This document shows, piece after piece, positions 23,201 to 35,809 of a DNA stretch of 64,000 bases. The notes beneath the pieces were generated by a model that was not told the origin of the DNA, ran no database searches, and was given only the letters and a program-made list of their open reading frames with translations. The stretch lies in the NCBI RefSeq assembly GCF_051014685.1, contig NC_135054.1, forward strand, positions 8,374,001-8,438,000. Reading direction: 5' to 3'. Position 1 is the stretch's first letter. Every line of letters starts with the position of its first letter. Both the position numbers and the translations under genes were made by a program. Origin of the DNA: Ptiloglossa arizonensis. Its lineage: Eukaryota; Arthropoda; Insecta; Hymenoptera; Colletidae.

Positions 23201-26200
23201 ATAGTTGTTAGATTTTATGTTTCAGGTGTGTTCTCGTGCACTGAATATTCTATTATATTTATTACTGGTAGTAGATTGAAAGTTTTTAAGTAGGGTGATT
23301 CAAGAAAACTATTTCCAATACCTATTCTTTAGCAGAAAATTAAATTTTCTTCATTCTAATACGATATATAAAATATTAACCCTGCAAAAATATTTTCAAC
23401 TGAAAAATCAAACTATTACCGTCTTTGTTAAATTCTGAAGAAAATAATATACATCGATCTTAATAATCAGCATCAAAATAATCGTTTTCGGATACTGAAA
23501 ACGTTCGTACAGTATCTGCTGGTAGTAACACCTAACTTTTGTGTAAACTTCGCTGAAAATCCAATCAATTGTCAAGTAAAGCCCGAGTAAACCGTTTCAT
23601 GTGTTACACGCATCTTTATTTATTTAACACTGATTTCGAACGCGAGTACGTAACACGTGCGTACACGTGCTTGATTCGAGAGCCCGATTGTTTGGTAACC
23701 GATAGATTTGTAGGCAGCTACTGAAGCAAGCCCTACAGGGAAATTCAACACGTGACTAGTCCCATGCTTGGCCACTACCAATAGTCAATTATCGATGCTT
23801 GCAAAAGGTGTAAGCTATCGCACCATCGATCCAAATTTACAACCATAACGATTGGTGTGATGTAACGTTTATAAACGATGAAATGATCCTTTTCATACCG
23901 GCAATCTCGTATTACTTATTTTGATTAATAAGAAATATTTACCTCGTCTTTGACACGGATAATTAACACTTTATCGGGGTATTTCCAAGAAACGGGAAGA
24001 AATGTCGATCATTTTCTTCAAATAGCTGTATTTTCCAAATTTGTCGAGGTATTAAAATCAAATTTTAATAAAATACCACCGATTTCTAAATCCAATTATA
24101 TACAATATTTTCGTTTCTATTTCTACTTGACATTTGTTATTTACCGATAGTTCCTTATGATGTAAATGAAAATTCTGTAAGTTTGTAAAGTTTACTTTAC
24201 GTTTTCAATGCTTGTACTACTACATACATTACTACTAAAGGTGAAAGTATGAAAGAGAAAATAGCTAAATGATTATTTATACATCCCAATCAAACATTGA
24301 TTTGTAACTCTAATAACTCGAATGCAATATATTATGATTCACTGGATGCTTTACAACAAATAGTTGATTTACTTGAGATGCCAAGTATTTAAATGTTTAA
24401 AAGAATACTTTTTTCCTCATTGCGAAATGTGCACATAGGAATGAAAAATTAAGAAAAACAAATAAATCGTTATATTTTTTCAATTGCATTACTTGATTAT
24501 TGTTACTCCGATAAATGTTTTCTTTTTCATTATTCTGACGAATAGAATACACAAGAACAATAATTATAGAAAATGGATTATAATATTAAACTAAAATCAT
24601 TTAATAAGAAATAAGTAATTTCGTAATGCGTTATCTACATTAATTAGTTAACTTTTTTTGAAAATTCATAATTTAAGACAGAATATTTACAAACGTATAT
24701 TTACAGAATAAATTAATATTAACTCCACTTTGCGATAACGTAATTAAGAGTTGCACCTTTTGATAAAAAAGGTATCCCGATTGGAAGTAATTAATGGCTC
24801 AGTGAAAACTTTTCAATAACGTTAAAAAGATAATTTTTTATTAAACTAGAGTTTGTAACGAAGAAGAATTTATAACGACAGCGTTTGTCATTTGCAGGAA
24901 GTGCCTATGTTTGGCAAACGCCATTAATTGTACAAATTTGATATCGTGTAATTCGATCCGAACGTTATTTGCGCTGTGAAATTTTCATGATATACGCGCA
25001 ACTCGACATTATTGTAAAACTCGGTGATTTTGCACCATTTATTTTATTCTACATCGTAAATTAAAATTTATCTGTACTCACTCTTGTCATCGTTTAATTA
25101 CAGGCAGAGTTCGCCAAACTCGATACTCACCTGAAACACACAAACACACGAACACATTAGTAATATTAGTACATACGTATACAAGGTATAAATAACACAA
25201 ATAATCAGAATACAAACCATTCGACTTTTTCAATTTTACGCATACAACTACAAACACAAGGTTCCAAATGAAATGCATTTGTTAAAATAAATTATACTTT
25301 AAACGAAGTAAGTAATAATTTGCTATTATTTCTCCTGAAAATGAGCGTAAATTTGAATTAGAAAAATTCATATTGTTTCATTTTTATATATTTTTGTATC
25401 GAAAAGAATTATTTTTAACAACGCGAAATATGGAACAGACTAATTCTTAAATACAAAAATACAGTGCGGACAGAAATTAATTGAACACTTTTCCAGTAAC
25501 AAAGCTTCAGATAAGAATGTATTGTAATTCAATTTGAAAAGAAGTTCGTACTTTTACATAGTCTAATTCATATAATAATTAATTTAGTTAAGAAATTTTA
25601 GAAACTCTTGAATTCTTCTGCATCACCTTGTACAGGACCGATATATTCGTCAACAGTTAATACAAAATTGTAATTTCTTAAAAATAATCACGAAAGGAAA
25701 CTTACCGGAACCGTATAAAAAGTAAATAAAATATTTTCTTTTAGAACACGAGTAGATTTATTTGATAAAAGATCTCTTGCGAAATGTTAGACGATTTAAT
25801 CTCATCGTTTCAATTAACGAGGGAACATCACATTTTCTACTTTGTTTGGACCCATTTCATCTTCCTACTATTTCGTATAAACAATGTTCTACCGTATAAC
25901 AAACTTCTTTGTAGATAACGGAGCAAAAATGTTTGTCCATCGCTCCCTCGAGAAAACACAATCAACGTCGACACGTCCCCAACTTAAACTTATTTTCAAT
26001 TTGGCTGCGAGTGACGAGGGTAGCAAGGAATATCCCGTTGCTCGGCACCAAACTCGAGCACGCTTGTTCCGGTGTAGACGCGCGTGAAAATTTATCCAAA
26101 CGCATTTTCCACGGGCATACCGCAACCGTCAGTTTCACGTACGGCGTCAATCAGGCCAGCTTTTCGTACAGTTTTTTACCTTTTCATTGTTCTCATTCAA

Positions 26201-26541
26201 GGAAACTACGCAACCTTGCCTGGCTCCGGTCAAGTCCCAGTTTCCTGCTTCAACTGGAGATATGTCGAGGGATTTAACAATGAAATTTTATCCCGTACAT
26301 TCTAGACAAAAACACTCAAACGCGTAAAATAAAATTACGACCCGACTGGAAGACAGAAAGCTGAGGTTCGTAACTATAGTATAACTACGATCGAGAATAC
26401 GTTCAGCATTTAAATGATTTGCGAACGACCTTTGTAAACGCGAATGAACTGAAAATAGCGTCGTGTATAGATGTATTTATTTGTTTAACAAATAACAAAA
26501 TTTTCAAGAACAGTGAAATGGTTAATGATATATAATGTAAC
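20277..26541. other. Long spacer, no supported gene
   Basis: A CpG-rich patch at 20600-21440 and another at 25880-26290 are set in AT-rich sequence. Frames are under 115 codons and overlap on both strands in the patches. A short hairpin (GTACTTGG paired with CCAAGTAC) lies at 21823-21844. A 94-codon frame at 22261-22545 has no domain I recognise. About 22900-25460 is strongly AT-rich with nothing identifiable. Confidence 0.5.
25464..25495. mobile_element. Possible solo Tc1-like terminal repeat
   Basis: The string ACAGTGCGGACAGAAATTAA followed by TTGAACAC resembles the ends of Tc1-family elements (CAGTGnnGGACAAAA type). No reverse-complement partner and no transposase were found close by, so it may be an orphan end or chance. 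Confidence 0.35.
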
Positions 26542-26543
26542 TA

Positions 26544-26932
26544 CAGTAGCCCCTCGATTATCCGATCTGATAGATGCAAAAGGCTGGTTGAAAAATTAGG
26601 GGATCTTTTTGCTTAGGACATCTGGTAGATAGATATGAATTCATATGCATCAGTATAATACGTACCATTTATAGGATGTAATACATGTTTTATTTAATGT
26701 ACGTTTAAATAACAAATTTGACGAATATTTATCGAGTTGAATTTTGTGTAGAAATATGAATGGGAAAATGACAACGATACAATTTATTAATTTATTTACA
26801 ATATTAATTATTTATTGTATTAATAATGACATAATCGAACAGGTTGCAACAGTTCATATTCACAAGTTGAGCATTTTGTTTTACATTTAGGTGGATGGAT
26901 AATCTGGGGATCGAATAATCGAGAGGCTACTG
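26544..26932. mobile_element. Pogo-like non-autonomous element with TA duplication
   Basis: The left end reads CAGTAGCCCCTCGATTATCC and the right end, as reverse complement, reads CAGTAGCCTCTCGATTATTC, about 22 matching positions of the first 24. A TA dinucleotide flanks each side (26542-26543 and 26933-26934). The 389-bp element is AT-rich inside and has no transposase frame. CAGT termini, the CTCGATTATCC-like motif and TA duplication fit the pogo/Tigger branch of Tc1/mariner; the branch assignment comes from memory of terminus style. Confidence 0.8.
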
Positions 26933-27443
26933 TATATACTATATATATATTAAATATCGTAAAATAAAAGTTGCCACTAAGTCGATAGATATCATAAGTC
27001 AGTGTCAATTTGAGTTTACTTCGAACGAACTAATTCGTCCCTGAAGAAGTTCAGAAAAGTTCAGAAGACAGTTTTAATGGAAACAGATGGTATTGCAGGA
27101 AGAAGGAAAGATCAATCTCGGGTTATAGGAAATGTACTACTGTGAGTAAAGTCTGGGTTCGATTAATAAAAGCACTATGGACAGTGTCAAATCATTTTTG
27201 TTTCGTTGTAAGTCACGAAAACCGACTAAAACGTCTAATTTGATACAACTCGTTATTCCAGGAATGATTTTTCTATCTCTCTAGAGTACATAATACATGT
27301 TCTTATGGATTGACAGTTGACTATATACAAGTAGTTTTCGGACATAATTTTGTATAAAATAATACGTTGCTGCAACAGCTTCAAAAATGGGAAAAGTTCT
27401 TAGTCTAGTTCTATTATCGTAATATAACAATTACAAGTTTTAT

Positions 27444-28080
27444 ATACTGTGGCCTAAAATTTGCAGTACAAAGATTAGGGAAATTCTATGGTTCAATATA
27501 AGACGAAAATATAGAATAACGAAATTGCATCGGAGATTGTTTGAGAAAAATGCATTCGAAAATCAATCTAGTACGCGTACTGAAAATTGATGTTACGGAT
27601 TTCGCTACTGTGATTGTTTCTGTATAGGATACAATGTCGAGTACTGTTTACTATCAAAACTATCATTTATGTTACCGACAGTAACTGTCAGTTTCTATCG
27701 AACAAGCGACATGATGTGATACACATACGAGGAAAATACTGATGCTATTTTTGCATCGGGAGTATTACATTTCATTGTGTTCGTTCGCAAACTTTACCAA
27801 CAATTTAGTAGAAGTAAGTACTGATAACAAACAATTTCTGCCATTGTATTCTATAAAAAAAAAAAACAATCACAGTAGCCGTTTGTAACGTCGGTAAAAT
27901 CCGGCTCAAATCCGTAACGTCAGTCTTCTGTTAGATATATGTGTACTAGATTGATTTTTGAATGCATTTTTCTCGAAAACGAAGCCTCCGATGCAATTTT
28001 GTTACTCTCTATTTTTGTCTTTTTTTTTTGGCCATAGAATATTCCTGACCCAATTTCTACCATGAATTTTGGTCTACGAT
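27444..28080. mobile_element. Long imperfect fold-back element
   Basis: The left arm (about 27444-27640) is the imperfect reverse complement of the right arm (about 27835-28080). Shared blocks, read on the left arm, are ATTCTATGG, AAATTGCATCGGAG, GAGAAAAATGCATTC, AAAATCAATCTAGTAC, GTTACGGATTT and CTACTGTGATTGTTT. The right arm carries an insertion of about 28 bases near its inner end and an A/T homopolymer. The loop is about 195 bp. No clear target duplication or coding frame was identified. It could be a fold-back or MITE-like element, or a hairpin-RNA locus if transcribed. Confidence 0.8.
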
Positions 28081-31000
28081 GTATATTCTGGGAAATTGTA
28101 ACTTTTGAAATCCATCAAATTTTGTGAAATTCATCAAAATTGATTTCATGATATTTTAGTCTCTACAAACTTCTTGTATTTTATTTACAAATCTATATTT
28201 ACAAACCGAAGAAAAATTAAAATCAATATCAAAACGTACGTGTAAATTACTAATTGGTTTCACTTTTTCACAACCATCATTCCGAATCTTTTAATTGAAC
28301 AATTAAAAATCGAACAATTTTTGATCCGTTACTCGTTAAATTAAAACTAAAATTTGAATTACAGGATAATATTGTATTTCATGGAGAACAACTAAAAACG
28401 ACAACATAACGGTTCATTCAAATAGACATTGTTTCGAATAAAATTTGTATTATTTTGCTCAGCTTCAGTGATTAGTCCATCATCCCAAGGCTGAGTACCG
28501 AAACGTAATATAAAATAAAAGCTTGTTTAAGACTACACTTGTTTCGTTTACTTCGTTTCAATTTTTATAAAATCATTTCTACAGATTGTGTATATTCTTC
28601 GTCAACAATGATAAATCTCGTTTAAACTATAAATCCGTTCTTTTTCTTTGTTTCTTAAATCCACCTTTAAAAATTAATTTTCAATTTAAGGATTAGACCA
28701 ATTGTCTGGCTCGGGTAATAATTTCTGCAAACAAAATGAAACGGAAACTAAATTTGTTTAATCGAAAACGCTAACGCTACATGATCGCCCATATCTACGG
28801 TCCGTATTAAATCTTTATCCAGTTATTCTACCGGCAACGTAATGTCACGAGTAATTAAACAGTAACCGAATCAGTGGAGAGAAATTGGTGAAATTTCAAG
28901 CGTCGAGTGTGTTCAAACATCAATCGCCAGAGAAATTCACTGTTACTCATTAATTTTTCAATCGTGTGCCGCAAACTAACTCAAACCCCTAAGCGGTGGT
29001 TAATCAAAGAATATCAACATCAACGTTATGAATAATTCAGTGCGGTTCTGTTGTTCCATCCGTGTAATTAAACTCCAAGAAAGATGGCGTCATTTGCCTG
29101 AACTTGCTCCCTAAATTACTCGATCCTTCATCTTTCAACCACGTTTATCGATAGGATACTCGTCGATACCGATGCGAATCGATTACCAAGCATTCTGTCC
29201 AGGTATCGAAGCGATATCGAAGTGAGTTGTCATTAATATTAGTAACGATAAACTTGTTTATTTACTATTAGAGACGTGAATTATTAAAGTAACTAGAAGG
29301 ACATTTTTATCTAGATAGTTATTCGTACATTCTTTTATTATTTTTCATACAGTATGTTCCCGCAATTTTTCATTTTTGCAAAACAATCTCCTACAGTTGT
29401 ACGAATGTCTCGATTAAAATTGCTATCATTATTAAATAACGTAATATTTTTTTGAACAATCGTAACTGTACAGTCAAACATGAAATACAAAACAAATTGA
29501 AATGTACCGTGATAATTAATTTCCAAAGTATAAAATTATTATCGTTTATTTTATATTTACTATATTTATTTTCTATTTCCTTTTAAATTTGATCGATTAT
29601 AAATAATTCGTAGAATTCTAACCTTGAAACGTTACCAATTGTGTCGTACTCTCAAAGTGTGATCGATGTAATTGATATGTGTGGTACGTATCGATAAGTC
29701 GTTCGAAGACATACCTTAAAATGATACAAAAGTATTAATTTCAACCGTAAATGCATCGATGGTTAAAAAAAGGTTGCAAACTAATCGCTGGTCGTGCAAA
29801 TCAAATTGCAAGTGTTTCTTCCATTCGAAGTCAATTAGTTTTTCAATCGAAACAACGCGTGCAAATCACCACATTGTCGTAAAACTACGACCGTGTGCGA
29901 AAAATTCAACGAACGCGCGTTGCACTTTATTGCAACTTTTTCCCCAGGCTATCTTCAGCTCCACCCAAAGCAGTCCCATTCGCGCTCGAATCGAATTGCA
30001 AGCTGCATCTCGCGAGAATCCTGGAGAATAAAGTGGCACGGACAACAAGTATCCTAGCCAGAGGAAAACATTTGAGCGATATTGCGGCGGAGTGCCATAA
30101 ACTCGAAAAAAAAGGCGCTGAGAATGTCGTTTCGGTTAGGGTAAACGTAACGTTCGAACGAATCGTTCCATCTCGATCTCGTCGAAACGAAAAGTCGAGC
30201 GGAAAAATTACTCGTGCAAAGAACCTTTTTACTTATCTAGAAAGATACCTTTGAATCTCGCGAAACTTCGACAATGATTGTCGGAAGATATCATGACGGT
30301 GGTCTGAAAATCTACAAGACGTGAGAAATGGCACTTGGCCAACAAGTGTATAGAAGACGTTCTACGAAGTAAGTCAAGACAAATTCTCTCGATCATTTAG
30401 GTACGAGATTTATAGAAGAAAGTTCGTTCCGCAACGTTTCCACGTCCATGAATTTTCCCTGTGAAAATGGCGAGGCGACAGTGGCGAGAGGATTGTTGAG
30501 CATTGAACAGGAAAATGCTGAAAGCTGCTGGTAAGAAATCTCTCAAGTTGGAATCGTAAAGGATCGCTTGCTTTCAATTTTAATTTAATTATATCTTCCA
30601 TTGTACGTCGAAGTATCCACCACTCCTTGGCAAAGTTTTCATTGCAGAGCTCGCCGGATTAAGTACTTCCATTATTTATGCAAGAACGCACCACAGCCGG
30701 GTTAGCAAATTTGTTTTAGGCTGATATGACACTGTGCAGACTATTCTGTATAGAGCCTCTGTCCTCCCTTATTCTCTATGGTATTTCGTTTCAAATTAAC
30801 TTAATTCTACACTTTTATCGTAATTAGGATGTTAATTTCTCGAGAATCGAGCGTTTACTTTATGAACCTCGATATTGCGAAATGTCTCGAGTTCCTTCTG
30901 TCGAGAATCGTTCTTGTAAATCTGTAATAATATCATTCTTCGTCTATTTATATTTTTGTAAAATTATTTAAGCGCAGAATGTTACTAAGTGAAATATATT

Positions 31001-31498
31001 TTGGGAAACGAATTCTTTTTCCCTATGTTAGATGTAAGAATTAATAGCGAAAAATCCATCTAGGATCTGTTATTCTCTTTAAATTTAAGGAAAAATGTTT
31101 TCTTTCAACTAGAATGAATAATGTCCTTTTTTATACAAATCCACTCTATTGGACGATGGTATTTAATTTTTCATCGAAAGAATTAAAATATTTTTTCGAA
31201 AGCAAAAGAATTCTTTTTCAATCTCTCAGGTATGTTCGATAACGGTGCACAGATTATCGATAATTGTTCAAATACAACAATGCTAAACAGTACAATGTTT
31301 ATTGGACTATTTCGAGGAATTGATTCCTCCTATAAACTCCCTACGCGCTACCATACATGAAGTCTTTATTAAAACACTAAAAAATGTTTTATTCTATAAT
31401 TCAATGAAACATTGCGTATAATAACTTATAAAGAAGTTACTTATACGAAGATTCGACACGAATCTGATTTAGAAAAATCCATACAATTTTTCTTCAAA
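28081..31498. other. Spacer, no supported gene
   Basis: AT-rich apart from a CpG-rich patch at about 29760-30500, where overlapping frames of 90 and 119 codons (+) and 60-63 codons (-) occur without recognisable content. No RNA gene or transposon end was recognised. Confidence 0.5.
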
Positions 31499-31768
31499 AT
31501 GGATACAGTTCTTCGTAGAATAAATAACGTGTCAAGCATACCACAATTGATAGAAGAAATCGCAAAAGATTTCATTGTTCTCTTTAAAGCAAGTATTTAC
31601 AATTTTGAATATTTTGAAAAATATATACCGACCAGAAACTTTTTCGAATATATCGCACAGAAAGAGATAGCTAGCAGAGGTGAAACATCTCGTACTCTAG
31701 TAATCTATCCAAACCAAATGATACTTTCGATGGTCGGAGAATTGTATTATAGTTTCTCTAGCTCGTGA
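31499..31768 (+). CDS. Small open frame, uncharacterised (weak)
   Basis: An 89-codon frame starts at ATG 31499 and ends at TGA 31766-31768; the frame stays open a further 29 codons upstream without an ATG. The predicted peptide (MDTVLRRINNVSSIPQLIEE at the start) has balanced charged and hydrophobic residues with no run or repeat, unlike most frames here. It shows no signal peptide, membrane segment or known motif. It stands alone in AT-rich DNA with no partner exon in view. It could be chance, a decayed exon or a lineage-specific gene; I favour chance. Confidence 0.15.
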   Translation: MDTVLRRINNVSSIPQLIEEIAKDFIVLFKASIYNFEYFEKYIPTRNFFEYIAQKEIASRGETSRTLVIYPNQMILSMVGELYYSFSSS

Positions 31769-34153
31769 GAAAGATCGGGTTCCCAGAGCGGCCAGGCACG
31801 AGAATCGCGACGCTCCGATGGCAGTAAGCTAATTACTAAATACCACCGTCCAAAACTATGCCAACTATTCACGGAATTCTGAGATAGAGCCGCAGTCCTA
31901 CCACTAAAACCGTATTCTAGCGAGGTTGCGGTTTGAATTAGAGATTAGAACCGATCGATTTGGTTTCTGTGCTTATTATTTGAATATCGCCGTGCTCGAG
32001 TTAAATGCTATCGGTTTCTCGAATCGAGCACTCGCAAAGGGTGAGAAACAATACGAACGGAACTATGCGATCAGCTTGTCGTACAACGATTTCCTTAGTT
32101 CCTTCGTAGTGTCGTGTTCTTTGAACAATTCCTGAAAATGTGTCTGGCATCTTCGATGTGATTTACATATACTTTGTATTATTTCTCGTGTTACAGAGAA
32201 CCAATATTGTACGCCTTACAGTAGAGGATCGAAACGTAATAGTAAACGTAGTCAATGCTTCTTTTGATATTTGTATGAATTTTATTTGTCGCAATGCAAT
32301 AAGCAATATTTAGTACTCAAATCTTTCTATTCTTTAAGAAAACTATAATTTGTTTACCCTTGTTTAGAGATTCGTGTGTAAATGAGCAAAAATAATTTCT
32401 TCTTCGATGCAACAAAAATGCTGCATTTCGTTCTTGGCTAATGAAATCCTTGCTAAGATTTTTCTAACGCGATTAAATGTTCCAAGACCTTTGATTGAGA
32501 AGAATTCGAATCGAACTCAGGCTTGGGATAAAACTGTGGATAATGGTCATTTAGTGTTGGACATTTAGTAGAAAAAATGGAATTTCGAAAATTAATATAA
32601 CAGAAGTCCAATTTAAGAAAATGAACCGCAGAGAGTAATTGTTTTCATCAAATGTTTGAAATTAAAATTCAAAGGAAATTGTATTTCTTCTATTTAGGCG
32701 ACGTAACAACTAAAGAGTTCGGTAATGAATCTGAAACGAAACGTGGTATTTTCACTCAATTACCGAAGAAATTATATACAACAAATTATTTGTATTTTGT
32801 CCACGTAACGTTTATTCGAAAAGAATATTTACGACGTTGTATTTACTTCGAACGATAATTAAACGTGCACAAATTTGATTCATTTATATCTACTTGAATA
32901 TTTGTCGTGATTGAAAAACAAAGAACGCACATCAAGAATGGGGATTCAGTATAGCGAAGACAAACTAAATATCATTTTTTGGAAACGCCAGGAAAAGTTG
33001 ACGATACAAAATTTTAGAGTCGAAGATGTTACCCATTGAACATAGATTGCAGAATAACGCAGTATTGGAAAAGAAAAAACAATCGAATAAGAATTCCAAG
33101 AAGTATGATACTGGAGTTAAAGAATCGGAGAAAAAATAAGCGAGAACGAAGTTGAAGATTTTACAGATGGAGGAAATAATCAGAATCGGGTAGTAAAAGC
33201 AAACATAAAAATTGCAATATCTACCTGACTCTGCGCTTACCGTGTGGATTAAAAATTAAAAAACTCACCAGACATCTCTAATTTACCGAGTTTATATACG
33301 ATTTCAGGTCACGTCTGCTGAGTGTTAGAAACAGAAGAACTTGTCGTAGAACCAACCAGCAGCGGAGAAATTTGATAAAATCTACGACTAGTATACGGTA
33401 AAAGGAAAAACTTGAAAAATTTGGAAAATTACTCGAACACCATACGGTCACCTTCGCGTGGATATTTTCGAGAAAATAAACTCGGTTATTAATAGCACTA
33501 CATTCTTGTTTCTTGAAACCATTTCATCCTTTCTAACTTTTCCACGCCATTTTCGAACGAGAATATTCACTTAGGAATCTCCGATATTCGAAACATTGTC
33601 AATACCTAATTTTGAATCAGACGGTTCGCGAAATTTTATTTTTATTTTGAAGTCGTTCCATTGGACGTATTTAATCCAATGAAATGATCGTCCGATCCTT
33701 ATTCCCACAAGAGAAGCACAATTCTACAGGAGTTATTTGTTCAATGATATTTCTGACCATCTCTTATCCGTCGTGGCTCGTTATTTTATACCTCCTTAAC
33801 AAACCGCAACGAACAAAAATGGCCCCACATTTTCCCAAGCGAGATAAACCAACGGAACAAGGGAACGCCGCCGCGTCCTTAAAATGGATTTCCCTGAATA
33901 AATAGAACAGATAACAAGAATATTTTGTGGTTTGTTTATCGTCAAGTTCTCTAACATTCATTCCGACAGATTGCGTGCCTCTTCTTCTTTTTCGTGGATA
34001 AAATACTGCGCTCGCAACGCAAAGAAATATGAGCGAGTAATCTTTTACGACTAGCAATAATTCGATATAGAAAACACCAGATGTTTTTCCAAGTTATAAA
34101 CGCATCGATAAGTTTTTCGAATATTTGTGTTTATTGACAAAATCGCCGTATAT
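31769..34153. other. Spacer, no supported gene
   Basis: AT-rich with brief CpG-richer parts near 31770-32100. Frames stay under 100 codons and none is recognisable. Confidence 0.5.
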
Positions 34154-34204
34154 ACGTGTGTACACACGTGTGCAACAGAGAGAGAGAGAGAAAGAGAGAG
34201 AGAG
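34154..34204. repeat. 16-bp palindrome followed by GA microsatellite
   Basis: ACGTGTGTACACACGT at 34154-34169 is a perfect palindrome of alternating purines and pyrimidines. It is followed within a few bases by an AG repeat to about 34204. Such sequence can adopt Z-DNA or cruciform forms; no function is shown. Confidence 0.85.
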
Positions 34205-35088
34205 CTCAGAAACCAATGACAACGACTTGATTATTTTCTAACGTGAAACGTAAATTTTGAGAATATTTAGAATTATACACAAGTTTTTCATTGTACTCTG
34301 CGAAAGGCTAATTTCTTCATTTCATGATTTGTACCTTGTTTACATCTTTGAGTCAATACCTATTTTGTAAGCTACATCCGTGAATCTAATGATCTAATTT
34401 CGGTTTTTAATCGAATTTACGAAATGAAGATGTATTGTATTACAACATTGCCTGCTTATATTTTAAATTTAACTGCTCTTCCAATTAAGCGAGTCATGGA
34501 TATTAGTTTAGAATTTGACAAAAAAATTAAACGTGTATTATAATAAATATAGTCTAAGCAAACAGTCTAGCTTATTTAATACAAATGCTTCTATCCTTTA
34601 GTATATCAAAATTAATTATTTATAACCATATAAATATTTGTATTCTTTTTAAAATAAACTATGCGTGTTTATACTATGGTTATTATAATATTTATTTTGA
34701 ACATCACACGCACCATATAAGTATATTTATATTATAATACAGAAATTGTCACGAAAGATGTTGCTCATTTCTGAGCAACAATGTAAACATTCCATAATAT
34801 GAGAATACAGCAATGTAAGAATTTTTTAAATAATAAAGACTTGATTACTTCCCAACGGATTAACTTCTTTAAGGACAAACTACTTTTTCCAAATTCAAAA
34901 GAAATCGAAATACCCAATACCCAATACCCAATGTTGAAAAGATTAATATTAAACATATAACAGAGAAAAACACCAAATGCTACACTTCTAAACGATCTTA
35001 ATATCCTAGAAAATTTGACGTAATTAATTCCAATCTTAAAAATTTCATTTACAAAATACTGTTAGTATATTCCTAGTGTCCCTTAAAT
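34205..35088. other. AT-rich spacer, no supported gene
   Basis: Very AT-rich, no frame above 64 codons. A short direct repeat of ATACCCA occurs three times near 34911-34933. Confidence 0.55.
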
Positions 35089-35095
35089 CTCTTTC

Positions 35096-35136
<41 letters not shown>

Positions 35137-35340
35137 GTATCTATCTATCTATGTATCTATCTATCCATCTATCTATTTATCTACCTATCTACCTACCTAT
35201 CTACCTATCTACCTATCTACCTATCTACCTACCTACCTATCTACCTATCTATCTATCTATCTATCTGTCTACCTCTCTACCTATCTACCTATCTATCTAC
35301 CTATCTACCTATCTACCTATCTACCTATCTACCTATCTAC

Positions 35341-35371
<31 letters not shown>

Positions 35372-35562
35372 CCTATCTATCTACCTATCTATCTACCTAT
35401 CTATCAATCTATCCATTTGTCCATCTATCTACCTATCTATCAATCTATCCATTTGTCCATCTATCTATTTATCTATTTATCTATCTATCTTTTTATCTAT
35501 CTACCTATCTACCTATCTACCTATCTACCTATCTACCTATCTACCTATCTATCTATCTATCT
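35089..35562. repeat. Large CTAT/CTAC tetranucleotide microsatellite
   Basis: About 474 bp of CTAT with many CTAC and a few CTGT, CCAT and TTAT variants. One internal 36-bp block (with ATCAATCTATCCATTTGTCC) is repeated once at 35401 and 35437. As CTAT carries no stop on this strand, two frames of 161 and 221 codons run through it reading YLSIYLSIYL; these are artefacts. Confidence 0.97.
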
Positions 35563-35575
35563 CGCGCCTTCACAG

Positions 35576-35806
35576 GTCAGGATTGAAACAAAAACAGTGG
35601 GAAAAGCGCCGAGCTCTTAACGTGCAAGTCAATCCCGAGCACTTAAAGAACGAATTCAGTATTCAAACGACTCCAGAAATCAAACATGGAACTCCAGAAT
35701 CATTCCCGTTGGAAGAAGTCGCTGTGCAGCTACAAACGTGAACATTGCTCGCGCGAAAATACCCGATTCGATCGAGAGACGTGTCTCGAAAGCCTCGCAA
35801 ACAGAG
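35576..35806 (+). CDS. Possible first coding exon (weak)
   Basis: Directly after the pyrimidine-rich microsatellite is CCTTCACAG, a good 3' splice-site string (35567-35575), and 231 bases later ACAGAG is followed by GTGAGT at 35807, a full-consensus donor. Within this interval an ATG at 35686 has a favourable context (AAACATGG) and stays open for 40 codons to the donor (begins MELQNHSRWKKSLCSYKREH). The region is CpG-rich, as 5' ends of insect genes often are. No downstream partner exon was identified and the peptide matches nothing I know. Splice-like strings are frequent in 64 kb, so this is only a candidate. Confidence 0.17.
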
Positions 35807-35809
35807 GTG

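Noticed and set aside
35076..35741. 221-codon forward frame rich in YLSI
   Set aside because: Most of it is the CTAT/CTAC microsatellite, which has no stop on this strand; the frame is a repeat artefact.
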